Source: Streptomyces sp. NBC_00273 (GTDB lineage Bacteria; Actinomycetota; Actinomycetes; Streptomycetales; Streptomycetaceae). From it: DNA of 64,000 bases. The DNA is taken from NCBI RefSeq assembly GCF_036178145.1, contig NZ_CP108067.1:4898001-4962000 (forward strand), in the 5' to 3' direction. The notes under the pieces were generated by a model. That model searched no databases and had not been told where the DNA came from. It saw only the letters and a program-made list of their open reading frames with translations. Below are positions 1-8,393 of this stretch, one piece after another. Numbering within the stretch: the first letter of the stretch is position 1; each line of letters starts with the position of its first letter. The position numbers and the translations under genes were made by a program.

Positions 1-1
1 G

Positions 2-160
2 GAGCAGGTGGCCAAGGTGGTGCGGGAGGCAGCGGGCACCGATCCGGGCGAGCTGGCCGCAGAGGTGATGAAGGTGGCCGACTCCACCGGCCACGCCGAC
101 GACGCCGCCGTGCTCGTACTCAGCCACGACGCCCGGCCCGATCCGGAAGAGCCGGGCTAG
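2..160 (+). CDS. C-terminal end of a SpoIIE/PP2C-type phosphatase (5' end outside window)
   Basis: Only the last 52 codons are in the window. The reading frame ends in DDAAVLVLSHD, which resembles the conserved C-terminal strand (DDATLLVL) of PP2C/SpoIIE phosphatases that act on anti-sigma factor antagonists. The codon usage is typical Streptomyces and the frame is open to the window edge. The assignment rests on that one motif. The gene ends 33 bases before the MASE1 gene, so the two may be cotranscribed. Confidence 0.55.
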   Translation, partial: EQVAKVVREAAGTDPGELAAEVMKVADSTGHADDAAVLVLSHDARPDPEEPG

Positions 161-192
161 CGCGTGTCACGGCCCGCGGGGGCACCGGGCTG

Positions 193-1167
193 TTGTCTGA
201 TGCTGTGGTGCGCACCGAGGGATGGCGACGTCTGCCCGCAGCTCTGCTGCCGATCCTGGCCGTCGCCGTCGCCTACTACCTGGGCGGACTGATCGGGCTG
301 TACCAGCGCGTGGTCGTCAACGACGCCGAGGTCACACCCCTGTGGCTGCCGACGGGCATCGCGGTGACCTCCCTGCTCTGGCTGGGCCTGCGGGCATGGC
401 CGGGGATCGCGATCGGTACGTACCTCACCATCGAGCAGATCACCGATTTCGACTGGCCCGGCCTGATCATCGTCGCGGGGAACGTCCTCGCCCCCGTGTG
501 CGCGTACCTGATGCTGCGCCGGGTGGGTTTCCGTACCGAGATGGACCGGCTGCGGGACGCCCTGGCGCTGGTCTTCCTGGGCGGTCTGCTGCCCATGCTG
601 ATCAGCGCGACGATCGGGACCTGGACGCTGGTGCTCACCGGGGACCTGCCGATGTCGCAGTTCTGGCCGGTCTGGTCGGCCTGGTGGGCCGGGGACGCGA
701 TGGGCGTGCTCGTGGTGACCCCGCTCCTGCTCGTCCTGCGCCGGCTCCTGACGGTCCGGCGGTCCCGGGATGGCTACCGTGCGGCCGAGGCGGCGGCCCT
801 GGCGGTCGCCTCCGTCGCCATCACGCTCGTGGCCACGCGGAGCCCCCTCTCGCTGCTCTTCCTCGTCTTCCCGCTGATCATCTGGGCGGCCGTGCGCTTC
901 CAGCTCGCCGGGAGCGCTCCGATCACCCTGCTGGTGTCGGTCCTGACGATCGCTGCGGCAACCGCCCACGACGGGCCGTTCGCCCATCACACCCTCTTCG
1001 AAATCATGATCAACCTCCAGGGCCTCAACGGCGCGGCGGCACTGACCGGGCTGCTGCTGTCGGCCCTGGTCACCGAGCAGAACAACGTCCGCCTGAAGAT
1101 CGAGCAGGTCTGCGATGACCTGGCCGAACTGGTGGAACAGCTGACCCCGGGCAAACCGGATCGCTAG
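193..1167 (+). CDS. MASE1-domain integral membrane sensor
   Basis: The 324-residue protein is almost entirely hydrophobic, with about eight predicted membrane segments. It carries the hallmarks of the MASE1 sensory domain: an early TPLWLPTGIA segment, a central WPVWSAWWAGDAMGVLVVTPLLL segment and a final helix before a short cytoplasmic coil. MASE1 usually precedes a GGDEF, kinase or phosphatase output domain. Here the protein stops after about 30 cytoplasmic residues, so it is a stand-alone sensor. The neighbouring phosphatase is a plausible output partner (inference). The start is TTG, with a G-rich stretch upstream; a GTG four codons later is possible. Confidence 0.75.
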   Translation: MSDAVVRTEGWRRLPAALLPILAVAVAYYLGGLIGLYQRVVVNDAEVTPLWLPTGIAVTSLLWLGLRAWPGIAIGTYLTIEQITDFDWPGLIIVAGNVLAPVCAYLMLRRVGFRTEMDRLRDALALVFLGGLLPMLISATIGTWTLVLTGDLPMSQFWPVWSAWWAGDAMGVLVVTPLLLVLRRLLTVRRSRDGYRAAEAAALAVASVAITLVATRSPLSLLFLVFPLIIWAAVRFQLAGSAPITLLVSVLTIAAATAHDGPFAHHTLFEIMINLQGLNGAAALTGLLLSALVTEQNNVRLKIEQVCDDLAELVEQLTPGKPDR

Positions 1168-1231
1168 GCGGGCCCCCTGTCGGAGGCGGGGGTTAGGGTC
1201 GTGGCGCGCGACACGAACAAGGGGGGCGTCC

Positions 1232-2185
1232 ATGCCGTCGGGGCATCCGCAGCAAAGCACCGCTCAGGTCCGGCCGGCCGGGCCCCGGCCGCTCGCACCG
1301 ATCCCCTTCGACGTGGAGGCGGCCTTCCCGGAACTGACCGGCTCGGCCCGCGAGGTCACCCTGCTCTACCCCCGGGCGGGACGACCGGGCCCGGGTGACA
1401 GCTCCCTCGGCGGCCCGCTGCTGTGGCCGGCGGACGAGCCGTGGCCGATGTGCGCCGAACCGGACCACTACAAGCCGCTCAGCCCTCCGGTCGGACCCGA
1501 GCCGGTCGCGATGCTCCCGGTGGTCCAGCTGTACGCACGGGACGTGCCGGGCCTCGTCTTCCCCGCCGGAACCGACCTGTTGCAGATCCTGTGGTGCCCC
1601 CTGGTCCACGGGGCGGCCCCGTACGCGGCCGCCCCCCGGCTGCGCTGGCGCAGCGCGGCGACGACGGCCGCGGGTGCCGTCGTCGGGGAACCGCCCCGCC
1701 CGCACACCGTCGAGGAGGACTTCCTGCCCCGCCCGTGCACGGTGTCCCCCACACCGGCGGTGGAGTACCCGAACCGGGACATGCCCGAGGGGCTCGGCGA
1801 TCTGCTCGACGAGCGGTTCGAGGCCCTTCGGGAGGAACGGGGCTACAGCTACTTCGAGGTGGCCACCACGGAGCAGAGCAAAGTCGGCGGCTACCCGGGG
1901 TGGACCCAGCAGCCGAACTGGCCCGACTGCGCGGGCTGCGGCACCCGGATGGAACACCTGCTCAGCGTCACCGCGACCGAACCGGGCGCGGGCCGTTGGC
2001 TTCCCCTGGACGACCGGGACCCCCGCCAGGAGGGGGCCGCGACCGCGTCGTGGCGGGCCGAGGCGGACCCGGCCGCCCTGGACGGGTTCGGGCACGACAT
2101 GTGCCTGGGCGACTTGGGCGGCATGTACTTCTTCGTCTGTCGCAGCTGCCCGGACACCCCGTACGCCCACCGCTACGACTGCTGA
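1232..2185 (+). CDS. Conserved hypothetical protein with two cysteine pairs (DUF1963-like)
   Basis: This soluble protein of 317 residues is preceded by a good ribosome binding site (AAGGGGGG, 6 bases upstream). An LGGPLLWPADEPWP segment near residue 60 is typical of DUF1963/YwqG-like proteins. The C-terminal third has CAGCGTRMEHL and a final CRSCPDTPYAHRYDC, which look like a split zinc-ribbon. No catalytic motif is visible and the function is unknown. It converges on the kynurenine formamidase candidate, 32 bases apart. Confidence 0.65.
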   Translation: MPSGHPQQSTAQVRPAGPRPLAPIPFDVEAAFPELTGSAREVTLLYPRAGRPGPGDSSLGGPLLWPADEPWPMCAEPDHYKPLSPPVGPEPVAMLPVVQLYARDVPGLVFPAGTDLLQILWCPLVHGAAPYAAAPRLRWRSAATTAAGAVVGEPPRPHTVEEDFLPRPCTVSPTPAVEYPNRDMPEGLGDLLDERFEALREERGYSYFEVATTEQSKVGGYPGWTQQPNWPDCAGCGTRMEHLLSVTATEPGAGRWLPLDDRDPRQEGAATASWRAEADPAALDGFGHDMCLGDLGGMYFFVCRSCPDTPYAHRYDC

Positions 2186-2217
2186 CCACCGGCCCGACCG
2201 GGGGGCAGCGCCGGGCG

Positions 2218-3096
2218 CTACCAGGCCAGCTGCGAGATCTCCTCGGCGACCACCGCGCACGCGTCCGCCGCCGGGTCGATCAGCGGGAAGTGACCGACCG
2301 CGTCCAGCAGGGTCAGCCCGACCATCTCCCCGGCCTTCGCGGCCGCCGCCACGTACGCCTCGGCCACCTGCTGCGGGACCACGATGTCGTCCCGGCCCTG
2401 GACCACCGCCGTGGCGATCCCCGTCGGCAGCAGCGCCGCCGGATCGGCGTACGGCAGCCGCTCGTCCCAGTGGTCGGCCCCGCCCAGCAGCTGCGCGCTC
2501 GCGCCGCCGCACACGTCCAGCTCCTCCGCCACGGCGAAGTCCGCGATCGGGGCCAGCGCCACCACGCCCCGCAGCATCGGCGGGGAGGGCAGCCGCCACG
2601 GGGAGCCGGCGGGGAGCACGTGCCGGGCCGCGGCCCACAGCGCGAGGTGGCCGCCGGCCGAGTGGCCGGTGACGACCGTGCGGCGGACATCGGCCTGCGG
2701 CAGCGCGTCGGCCGCCAGCCCCGGCAGGGCGTCCATCGCAGCGGCGACGTCGTCGAAGGTCTCCGGCCAGCGCCCGGCGACCGGCCCCTCGGCGTTCTGG
2801 TGCGGGACGGAACTGCCGCGCCGGTACTCGACGTTGGCGACGGCGAAACCCCGGCGGGCCAAGAAGTCCGCGAACGGCGTGACGTGCTGCCGGTCGTACG
2901 GTGCCCGCCACGCGCCCCCGTGCAGCAGCACCACGAGCGGGGCCGGTTCCTGGGTGTCGCCGCGCGGGGCGTAGAAGTCGACGACGTGGTCGGGGTGTTC
3001 CCCGTAGGCGGCGGTCGCGTCCGGCGCCACGGCCGGGTGGGCGAAGGCCGAGGCGGCCTCCGCGGCATCCCGTTCCACTGCGGCGGGGTCCGTCAT
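2218..3096 (-). CDS. Alpha/beta hydrolase, probable kynurenine formamidase
   Basis: The 292-residue alpha/beta hydrolase has an oxyanion-hole motif VVLLHGGAWR near residue 55 and a nucleophile elbow GHSAGGH near residue 145. A late DAVGHFPLIDP segment supplies the catalytic His. It lies downstream of kynureninase and tryptophan 2,3-dioxygenase, so it most likely hydrolyses N-formylkynurenine to kynurenine, the step between them. That role is inferred from context, because the fold is shared by many esterases. The ATG has a GAGAGG site. A hairpin separates it from kynU, so it may have its own promoter. Confidence 0.75.
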   Translation of the reverse strand: MTDPAAVERDAAEAASAFAHPAVAPDATAAYGEHPDHVVDFYAPRGDTQEPAPLVVLLHGGAWRAPYDRQHVTPFADFLARRGFAVANVEYRRGSSVPHQNAEGPVAGRWPETFDDVAAAMDALPGLAADALPQADVRRTVVTGHSAGGHLALWAAARHVLPAGSPWRLPSPPMLRGVVALAPIADFAVAEELDVCGGASAQLLGGADHWDERLPYADPAALLPTGIATAVVQGRDDIVVPQQVAEAYVAAAAKAGEMVGLTLLDAVGHFPLIDPAADACAVVAEEISQLAW

Positions 3097-3210
3097 CGGC
3101 TCAACCTCTCGGTAACGCGTGGGACAGCGGGGACAGATGTTCCGGTGTTCCGGCAGAGCGGGACCGTATCAGTCTGGAACGGGCGCTTCCGTGCGGGGCC
3201 CGGAATATGA

Positions 3211-3244
3211 CCGGGCGGACGGGGCCGTAGCCCCGCCCGCCCGG
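3211..3244 (-). terminator. Hairpin downstream of kynU
   Basis: Arms at 3211-3224 and 3231-3244 pair over 14 bases with one mismatch around a 6-base loop, 24 bases after the kynU stop. It probably ends the kynA-kynU transcript. There is no U-run, which is usual in Streptomyces. Confidence 0.55.
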
Positions 3245-3267
3245 TGATGTGACGTTTCGCTACCGAG

Positions 3268-4515
3268 TCACCCGAAAATGTGACCCAGTGTCCGCGCGGC
3301 ACGCTCGGCGTCGGCGAAACCGACGTAGAGCGGGGTGAAGCCGAAGCGCAGGACGTCGGGTGCCCGGAAGTCACCGATGACGCCGCGGGAGATCAGCTCT
3401 CCCATGACCTCGCGGGCGTTCTCGGTCCGCAGTGAGATCTGGCTCCCGCGGCGGCCGTGCTCGGCCGGGGTGACCGACTCGACCCGGCCCTGCGGGACGT
3501 ACGCCGCCACGCATTCGAGGAAGAAGTCGGTCAGGGCGAGGGACTTGGCCCGTACGTCTTCGACGGACACCCCGTCCCAGGCGTCGAGCGCCGACTCCAG
3601 GGCCAACATGGACAGGATGTCCGGCGTGCCGACGCGCCCGCGGGTCGCGCCCTGGGCCGGCTCGAAGGCCGGGGTCATCGCGAACGGATCCGCGTGGCCG
3701 TTCCAGCCCGGGAGCGGGGAGTCGAAGCCGGCCTGGTGGCGGGCGGCGATGTACAGGTACGCGGGCGCGCCGGGGCCGCCGTTGAGGTACTTGTACGTGC
3801 AGCCCACCGCGAGGTCGACGGCGTGTGCGTCGAGGCCGACGGGGAGGGCCCCGGCGGAGTGGCACAGGTCCCAGACCGTGACCGCCCCGACGGCGCGGGC
3901 CGCCGCGGTGAGGGCGGGGAGGTCGTGGAGCCGTCCGCTGCGGTAGTCGACGTGGTTGAGGAGCACCACGGCGGTGTCCCCGTCCATGGCCTCGGCCGCG
4001 TGCGAGGGGTCCACCGGGACGACGGTCAGGCCCGTCATCCGGGCCGCCGACTGCGCGATGTAGCCGTCGGTGGGGAAGGTGGCGGCGTCGACCAGCAACT
4101 TCGTCCGGCCGGGGGCCGCGAGCCGGGCGGCACCGACCAGCGCCTTGAAGAGGTTGACGCTGGTGGAGTCACCGACGACCACCTGGCCGGGGGCCGCGCC
4201 GATGAGCGGGGCGAGCTTGTCGCCGATCCGCTCGGGCGCGGTCCACCAGCCGCTCTCGTCCCAGGACCGGATGAGGAGCTCGCCCCACTGCCTGGCGACG
4301 ACGTCGGCGGTGGTGTCCGCGACACCGGCCGGGAGGGCGCCGAGGGAGTTGCCGTCCAGGTAGACGACCCCGTCGGGAAGGGTGAAGCGCTCGCGGAGCT
4401 TGGCGAGCCCGTCGGCGGCGTCCAGCTCGGCCGCACGGCTGCGGAGGTCCGCCGAAACGTCCGCCGTAGGGTCAGCCGAGAGGTCCGCTGCTATGTCCGT
4501 GGAGTGGTCAGACAT
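3268..4515 (-). CDS. kynU: Kynureninase
   Basis: The 415-residue PLP enzyme cleaves kynurenine to anthranilate and alanine. Family features are clear: VYLDGNSLGALP near the N-terminus, a VDYRSG segment, WDLCHSAGALPV (the PLP-binding Asp region) and CTYKYLNGGPG, whose Lys forms the internal aldimine. The length matches the family. An N-terminal extension of about 30 residues rich in Ser, Asp and Ala precedes the conserved part. Its ATG overlaps the end of kynA by 8 bases, so the two are translationally coupled. The anthranilate may feed the general pool or secondary metabolism; no biosynthetic cluster is visible here. Confidence 0.93.
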   Translation of the reverse strand: MSDHSTDIAADLSADPTADVSADLRSRAAELDAADGLAKLRERFTLPDGVVYLDGNSLGALPAGVADTTADVVARQWGELLIRSWDESGWWTAPERIGDKLAPLIGAAPGQVVVGDSTSVNLFKALVGAARLAAPGRTKLLVDAATFPTDGYIAQSAARMTGLTVVPVDPSHAAEAMDGDTAVVLLNHVDYRSGRLHDLPALTAAARAVGAVTVWDLCHSAGALPVGLDAHAVDLAVGCTYKYLNGGPGAPAYLYIAARHQAGFDSPLPGWNGHADPFAMTPAFEPAQGATRGRVGTPDILSMLALESALDAWDGVSVEDVRAKSLALTDFFLECVAAYVPQGRVESVTPAEHGRRGSQISLRTENAREVMGELISRGVIGDFRAPDVLRFGFTPLYVGFADAERAARTLGHIFG

Positions 4516-5362
4516 AGCTGCGGGCCGTCCAGAGCTCCGGGAAGACGTTCTTCGTCGCGCGCTTCTCCAGCCAGGTCACGCCGGCCGAGCCGCCCGTGCC
4601 CGTCTTCGCGCCCATCGCGCGGCGGGTGGCCACGAGGTGGTCGTTGCGCCAGCGCCAGACGAGCTCGGCGACATCCGTGAGGACCTCGCCGAGGCGGTGC
4701 AGGTCCACGGTCCCGTTGTCGTCCGGGGCGGCGTACAGGCCCGTCCAGACGGCCTCCACCTCGGCCGAGGGCTCGTAGCGCAACGACAGGTCGCGGTTCA
4801 GGACGGCGTCCGGGACCGGCAGGCCGCGGCGGGCGAGCAGGCGCAGCACCTCGTCGTAGAGGCTGGGCTCGTGCAGGGCCTTCTCCAGCTCCGCGTGGAC
4901 GCGCGGGGCGCCCCGGTGCGGGACCAGCATGGAGGAGGACTTCTCGCCGAGCAGGAACTCCATCCGGCGGTACATCGCCGACTGGAAACCGGAACCTTCG
5001 CCGAGGGCGGCGCGGTAGGCGTTGAACTGTCCCGGGGTGAGCTGGGCGAGCGGGCGCCAGGAGGCGTTGAGGGCCTCAAGTTCGCGGAGGGAACGTTTCA
5101 GCGCATCCATCGCGACCGGGATGCGGTCCTCGCGCAGGGCCTTCGCGGCGGTTTCCCACTCGTGGACGATGACCGTGAACCACAGCTCCATGACCTGGGT
5201 CGTGACCAGGAAGACCATCTCGCCCGGGTCGTCCGAGCGGAGGTGCTGGAGGTGGGTGAGGACGTCCGCCTGGACGTAGTCCTCGTACGGGGTCGTGCCG
5301 TCGAAGTCGAGGTTCGGGGTTTCCGACCCGCCGACTCCGGAGGCATCAAGGGTTTTCGACAT
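4508..5362 (-). CDS. kynA: Tryptophan 2,3-dioxygenase
   Basis: The 284-residue haem enzyme opens the indole ring of tryptophan to N-formylkynurenine, the first step of the pathway completed by its neighbours. Motifs seen are LTPGQFNAYR followed by the EGSGFQSAMYR substrate-pocket region, and near the C-terminus WRNDHLVATRRAMG followed by GTGGSAGVTWL. The frame is open further upstream, but the ATG at 5362 has a strong GAGGAG site 6 bases before it and gives the usual family length. It is the first gene of the kyn transcript. Confidence 0.92.
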   Translation of the reverse strand: MSKTLDASGVGGSETPNLDFDGTTPYEDYVQADVLTHLQHLRSDDPGEMVFLVTTQVMELWFTVIVHEWETAAKALREDRIPVAMDALKRSLRELEALNASWRPLAQLTPGQFNAYRAALGEGSGFQSAMYRRMEFLLGEKSSSMLVPHRGAPRVHAELEKALHEPSLYDEVLRLLARRGLPVPDAVLNRDLSLRYEPSAEVEAVWTGLYAAPDDNGTVDLHRLGEVLTDVAELVWRWRNDHLVATRRAMGAKTGTGGSAGVTWLEKRATKNVFPELWTARSYV

Positions 5363-5476
5363 CGCTGTCTCCTCGACACGTGCTTCCGGGTAGCGGTCCG
5401 CCCCTTCCGTGAGGTGAGTGGAGCCCCGGTCCCCTGCCCGCATCATAGGACCCCCTCGCACCAACGCTCCAGCGGA

Positions 5477-5514
5477 GAGTGACACAGACCACACAATTTC
5501 GGTGCGTGTCACTC
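5477..5514. promoter_or_regulatory. Inverted repeat upstream of the kyn genes
   Basis: A perfect 9-base inverted repeat, GAGTGACAC and GTGTCACTC, flanks a 20-base spacer. It lies between the DUF3151 stop and the kynA start. It could be an operator for the kyn operon or the terminator of the upstream fba transcript. The long AT-containing spacer favours an operator, but this is inference. Confidence 0.35.
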
Positions 5515-5528
5515 CCCGCCGTGCGGAC

Positions 5529-5942
5529 TCAGGCGCTCAGCGTGTCCGCGGCCGTCGGCGACGAGTCGCGCAGGAAGGTCGAGCAGCGCTCGTACTCCTC
5601 CTTCTCGCCGATCGCCTCGGCCGCGCGGGCCAGGGCGTGCAGGGCGCGCAGGAAGCCGCGGTTCGGCTCGTGCTCCCACGGCACCGGGCCGTGGCCCTTC
5701 CATCCGGCGCGGCGCAGCGCGTCGAGGCCTCGGTGGTAGCCCGTACGGGCATAGGCGTACGACTCGACCGTGCTACCGGCGGCGAAGGCCTCGTCGGCGA
5801 GGATCGCCCAGGCGAGGGACGACGTGGGGTGCGCGGCCGCCACCTCGACGGCGGGGGTGCCGGCGGCGACGGCCTCGCGGCCGGGCTCGTCGGGCAGGTG
5901 GGTGGGGGCGGGGCCCCCGAGCAGGTTCTGGTGAATGGACAT
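5529..5942 (-). CDS. DUF3151 family protein
   Basis: The 137-residue soluble protein matches the actinobacterial DUF3151 family: MSIHQNLLGGP at the start, a central AWAILADEAF segment, and YAYARTGYHRGLDALRRAGWKG followed by NRGFLRALHALARAA. It looks like an all-helical, TPR-like fold. Members are typically found beside fbaA, as here, but no biochemical role is established to my knowledge. Confidence 0.85.
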   Translation of the reverse strand: MSIHQNLLGGPAPTHLPDEPGREAVAAGTPAVEVAAAHPTSSLAWAILADEAFAAGSTVESYAYARTGYHRGLDALRRAGWKGHGPVPWEHEPNRGFLRALHALARAAEAIGEKEEYERCSTFLRDSSPTAADTLSA

Positions 5943-6356
5943 GCCCCCAGTCTGCCGGGTGCGGTGGCCCGCAAAACCCGCTGTCCCCTCGCTGTCCCCT
6001 CGCTCTCGCCGCCCCGCCGCGTGCGCTGGCCCGCGACCCCACGCCCCTGCCGCGTCAGGCGCATTGCCGGGTGCGGGAGCGTGGGACCCGATGTCCTTCG
6101 GCGTTGCCGCACCGCCGTGTGCGGCTCCTGCGGGGCTCTGCGGGCCCTTGAGGTGGGGAAGGGCCGGGTCAGTTCGCGGGGGCGGTCGCCCCGACCGGCT
6201 CGCGGGGCGCGGGCGGACGCGACGTCAGGGCCGGCTGCGTTGCCCGGCGGGTTCGCACGGCGCGGTCCTGCTCCACCTGCGTGCGTTCGGCCCTCATGTT
6301 CAGACCATCGTGCGGTCACCGTCCACCGCCGCCACCCCTGCCGGGGAGGGGAACGC
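5943..6356. other. Intergenic region without a recognisable gene
   Basis: This stretch separates fbaA from DUF3151. It holds a short tandem of CGCTGTCCCCT at about 5980-6000 and otherwise GC-rich sequence. Open frames across it are antisense or compositional. The promoter of the DUF3151 gene probably lies near 5950-6050. Confidence 0.5.
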
Positions 6357-6400
6357 CGCAGGGCCCGGCCCCCGTCGTGGGACGGGGGCCGGGCCCTGCG
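6357..6400 (-). terminator. Strong terminator of fbaA
   Basis: A perfect 20-base stem (6357-6376 with 6381-6400) around a GTGG loop begins 21 bases after the fbaA stop. It is one of the strongest hairpins in the window. Confidence 0.85.
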
Positions 6401-6420
6401 GTGCGGCTCGCTGTGGGCGA

Positions 6421-7452
6421 CTACTTCAGCTTGGTGCCGGTGGAGCGCAGGTTCGCGCACGCCTCGGCAACGCGCGCGGCCATGCCCGCCTCGGCGGCCT
6501 TGCCCCAGGTGCGGGGGTCGTACTTCGACTTCGTGCCGACCTCGCCGTCGACCTTCAGCACACCGGCGTAGTTGCTGAACATGTGGTCCACGACCGGGCG
6601 GGTGAAGGCGTACTGGGTGTCGGTGTCGAGGTTCATCTTCACGACGCCGTTCTCCAGCGCGGTGGCGATCTCCTCGGCCGTGGAGCCCGAACCACCGTGG
6701 AAGACGAAGTCGAACGGCTGGTTTCCGGCAGCCGTGCCGTACTTCTCGGCGACACCGGCCTGGAGGTCCTTGAGGAGCTCGGGGCGCAGGACGACGTTGC
6801 CCGGCTTGTAGACGCCGTGGACGTTGCCGAACGAGGCGGCCAGCAGGTAGCGGCCCTTCTCGCCCAGGCCGAGGGCCTCGGCGGTGCGGATCGCGTCGTC
6901 GACGGTGGTGTAGAGCTCGTCGTTGATCTCGTGGCTGACGCCGTCCTCCTCGCCGCCGGTCGGGGTGATCTCGACCTCAAGGATGATCTTGGCGGCGACG
7001 GCCTTGGCGAGCAGCTCCTGGCCGATGGCCAGGTTGTCGGCCAGGGTCTCGGCGGAGCCGTCCCACATGTGCGACTGGAAGAGCGGGTTCAGACCGCGGG
7101 CCACGCGCTCGGCGGAGATGTCGAGCAGCGGACGTACGTAGCCGTCCAGCTTGTCCTTCGGGCAGTGGTCCGTGTGCAGGGCGACCGTGATGTCGTACTT
7201 GGCGGCCACGATGTGCGCGAACTCGGCCAGGGCGACAGCGCCGGTGACCATGTCCTTGTTGTGCTGGCCACCCAGGAACTCCGCACCACCGGTGGAGATC
7301 TGGATGATGCCGTCGCTCTCGGCCTCCGCGAAGCCGCGCAGGGCAGCGTGCAGGGTCTGGGAAGAGGTCACGTTGATGGCCGGGTAGGCGAACTTGCCTG
7401 CCTTCGCCCGGTCGAGCATCTCGTTGTAGACCTCGGGGGTTGCGATGGGCAT
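6421..7452 (-). CDS. fbaA: Class II fructose-bisphosphate aldolase
   Basis: The 343-residue zinc aldolase interconverts fructose 1,6-bisphosphate with glyceraldehyde 3-phosphate and dihydroxyacetone phosphate in glycolysis and gluconeogenesis. Visible motifs are ALHTDHCPKDKL near residue 105 (the catalytic Asp and zinc His), LEVEITPTGGEEDG, and FHGGSGST near residue 260 (phosphate binding). The C-terminal YDPRTWGKAAE is typical of the bacterial long form. It is transcribed alone and ends at a strong hairpin. Confidence 0.96.
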   Translation of the reverse strand: MPIATPEVYNEMLDRAKAGKFAYPAINVTSSQTLHAALRGFAEAESDGIIQISTGGAEFLGGQHNKDMVTGAVALAEFAHIVAAKYDITVALHTDHCPKDKLDGYVRPLLDISAERVARGLNPLFQSHMWDGSAETLADNLAIGQELLAKAVAAKIILEVEITPTGGEEDGVSHEINDELYTTVDDAIRTAEALGLGEKGRYLLAASFGNVHGVYKPGNVVLRPELLKDLQAGVAEKYGTAAGNQPFDFVFHGGSGSTAEEIATALENGVVKMNLDTDTQYAFTRPVVDHMFSNYAGVLKVDGEVGTKSKYDPRTWGKAAEAGMAARVAEACANLRSTGTKLK

Positions 7453-7592
7453 CTGCCGGCTCCTTGGGTGTGCGGGGAGTGTGCTTCTTGCGGGCCCTGA
7501 CCTGGGGGCGACGTCATCGTCGCGCCTATCTTTCCAGACTCAGCGCAGGGGTCCAGACTGCCGGTCTCACGTGGTGGGCGAACGGCCCGGGA

Positions 7593-7608
7593 TGTTTCAC
7601 GTGAAACA
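7593..7608. promoter_or_regulatory. parS: parS site (ParB-binding centromere element)
   Basis: TGTTTCACGTGAAACA is a perfect 16-base palindrome identical to the parS consensus bound by ParB, which organises and segregates the chromosome origin region. It lies in the 368-base gap between fbaA and pyrE. It is embedded in a longer near-palindrome, 7585-7616, with one mismatched pair. Most Streptomyces parS sites cluster within a few hundred kilobases of oriC, so the window is probably in the origin-proximal core. Nothing else is seen in the gap apart from GGGGCC repeats at 7770-7815. Confidence 0.9.
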
Positions 7609-7820
7609 CCCCGGGCGCCCGGGAAAGGGCAGGTCAGGCCGGCCCGAGGGGCGGCCGAGGACCATCGTCACCAGTTCTCGCGGTGGCCGGACGAGGCTGG
7701 ACCGGAGCTGACCCGCGGCGGGCTCGGGGCCGGCTAGGGGCCGGTTAGGGGCCCGACCGAGGCACTCCCCTGTCCCCCACCGGAACCGGGGCCGGGGCCG
7801 GGGCCGGCTAGGGGCCGGGC

Positions 7821-8360
7821 CTAGGACAGGCCGAGGTCCTCGAGGAGGTATCCGGTGAGGTAGGGCAGGCCGGCCGCGGCGATCGCGTCGGCCGCGCCGC
7901 GGTCGACGATCGTGGCGACGGCGACGACCTCGCCGCCGGCCTCGCGGACCGCCTCGACGGCGGTCAGCGGGGAACCGCCGGTGGTCGAGGTGTCCTCGAC
8001 CACCAGGCAGCGCTTGCCCTTCACGTCGGTGCCCTCGATGCGGCGCTGCATGCCGTGGGCCTTCTGCGCCTTGCGGACGACGAAGGCGTCCAGGCGCTCG
8101 CCGCGCGCCGCGGAGGCGTGCAGCATCGAGGTCGCGACCGGGTCGGCGCCCAAGGTCAGACCGCCGACGCAGTCGAAGTCGAGGTCGGCCGTGAGGTCGA
8201 GCATGACCTGGCCGACCAGCGGGGCCGCCTCGCCGTCGAGGGTGATCCGGCGGAGGTCGATGTAGTAATCGGCCTCGAGACCGGAGGAGAGGGTCACCTT
8301 GCCGTGCACGACGGCCTTGTCCTTGATCTGCTGCAGAAGCGCATCGCGTACGTCACTCAT
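7821..8360 (-). CDS. pyrE: Orotate phosphoribosyltransferase
   Basis: The 179-residue enzyme makes orotidine 5'-phosphate from orotate and PRPP in pyrimidine synthesis. The PRPP loop CLVVEDTSTTGGSPLTAVE near residue 118, the N-terminal GLEADYYIDLRRITLDG and the LGADPVATSM segment identify it. It is followed on the same strand by very G-rich repeats and then the parS region. The upstream aldose epimerase reads in the same direction 33 bases away, so cotranscription is likely. Confidence 0.93.
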   Translation of the reverse strand: MSDVRDALLQQIKDKAVVHGKVTLSSGLEADYYIDLRRITLDGEAAPLVGQVMLDLTADLDFDCVGGLTLGADPVATSMLHASAARGERLDAFVVRKAQKAHGMQRRIEGTDVKGKRCLVVEDTSTTGGSPLTAVEAVREAGGEVVAVATIVDRGAADAIAAAGLPYLTGYLLEDLGLS

Positions 8361-8393
8361 GCCCCTGAGCTTAGAGGGGGGCGAGAAGCGGAC

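Noticed and set aside
7593..7608. parS palindrome considered as a fbaA terminator or ordinary operator
   Set aside because: The core matches the parS consensus exactly and it lies upstream of fbaA, not downstream. It is after the pyrE stop, so a minor terminator role for pyrE cannot be fully excluded.
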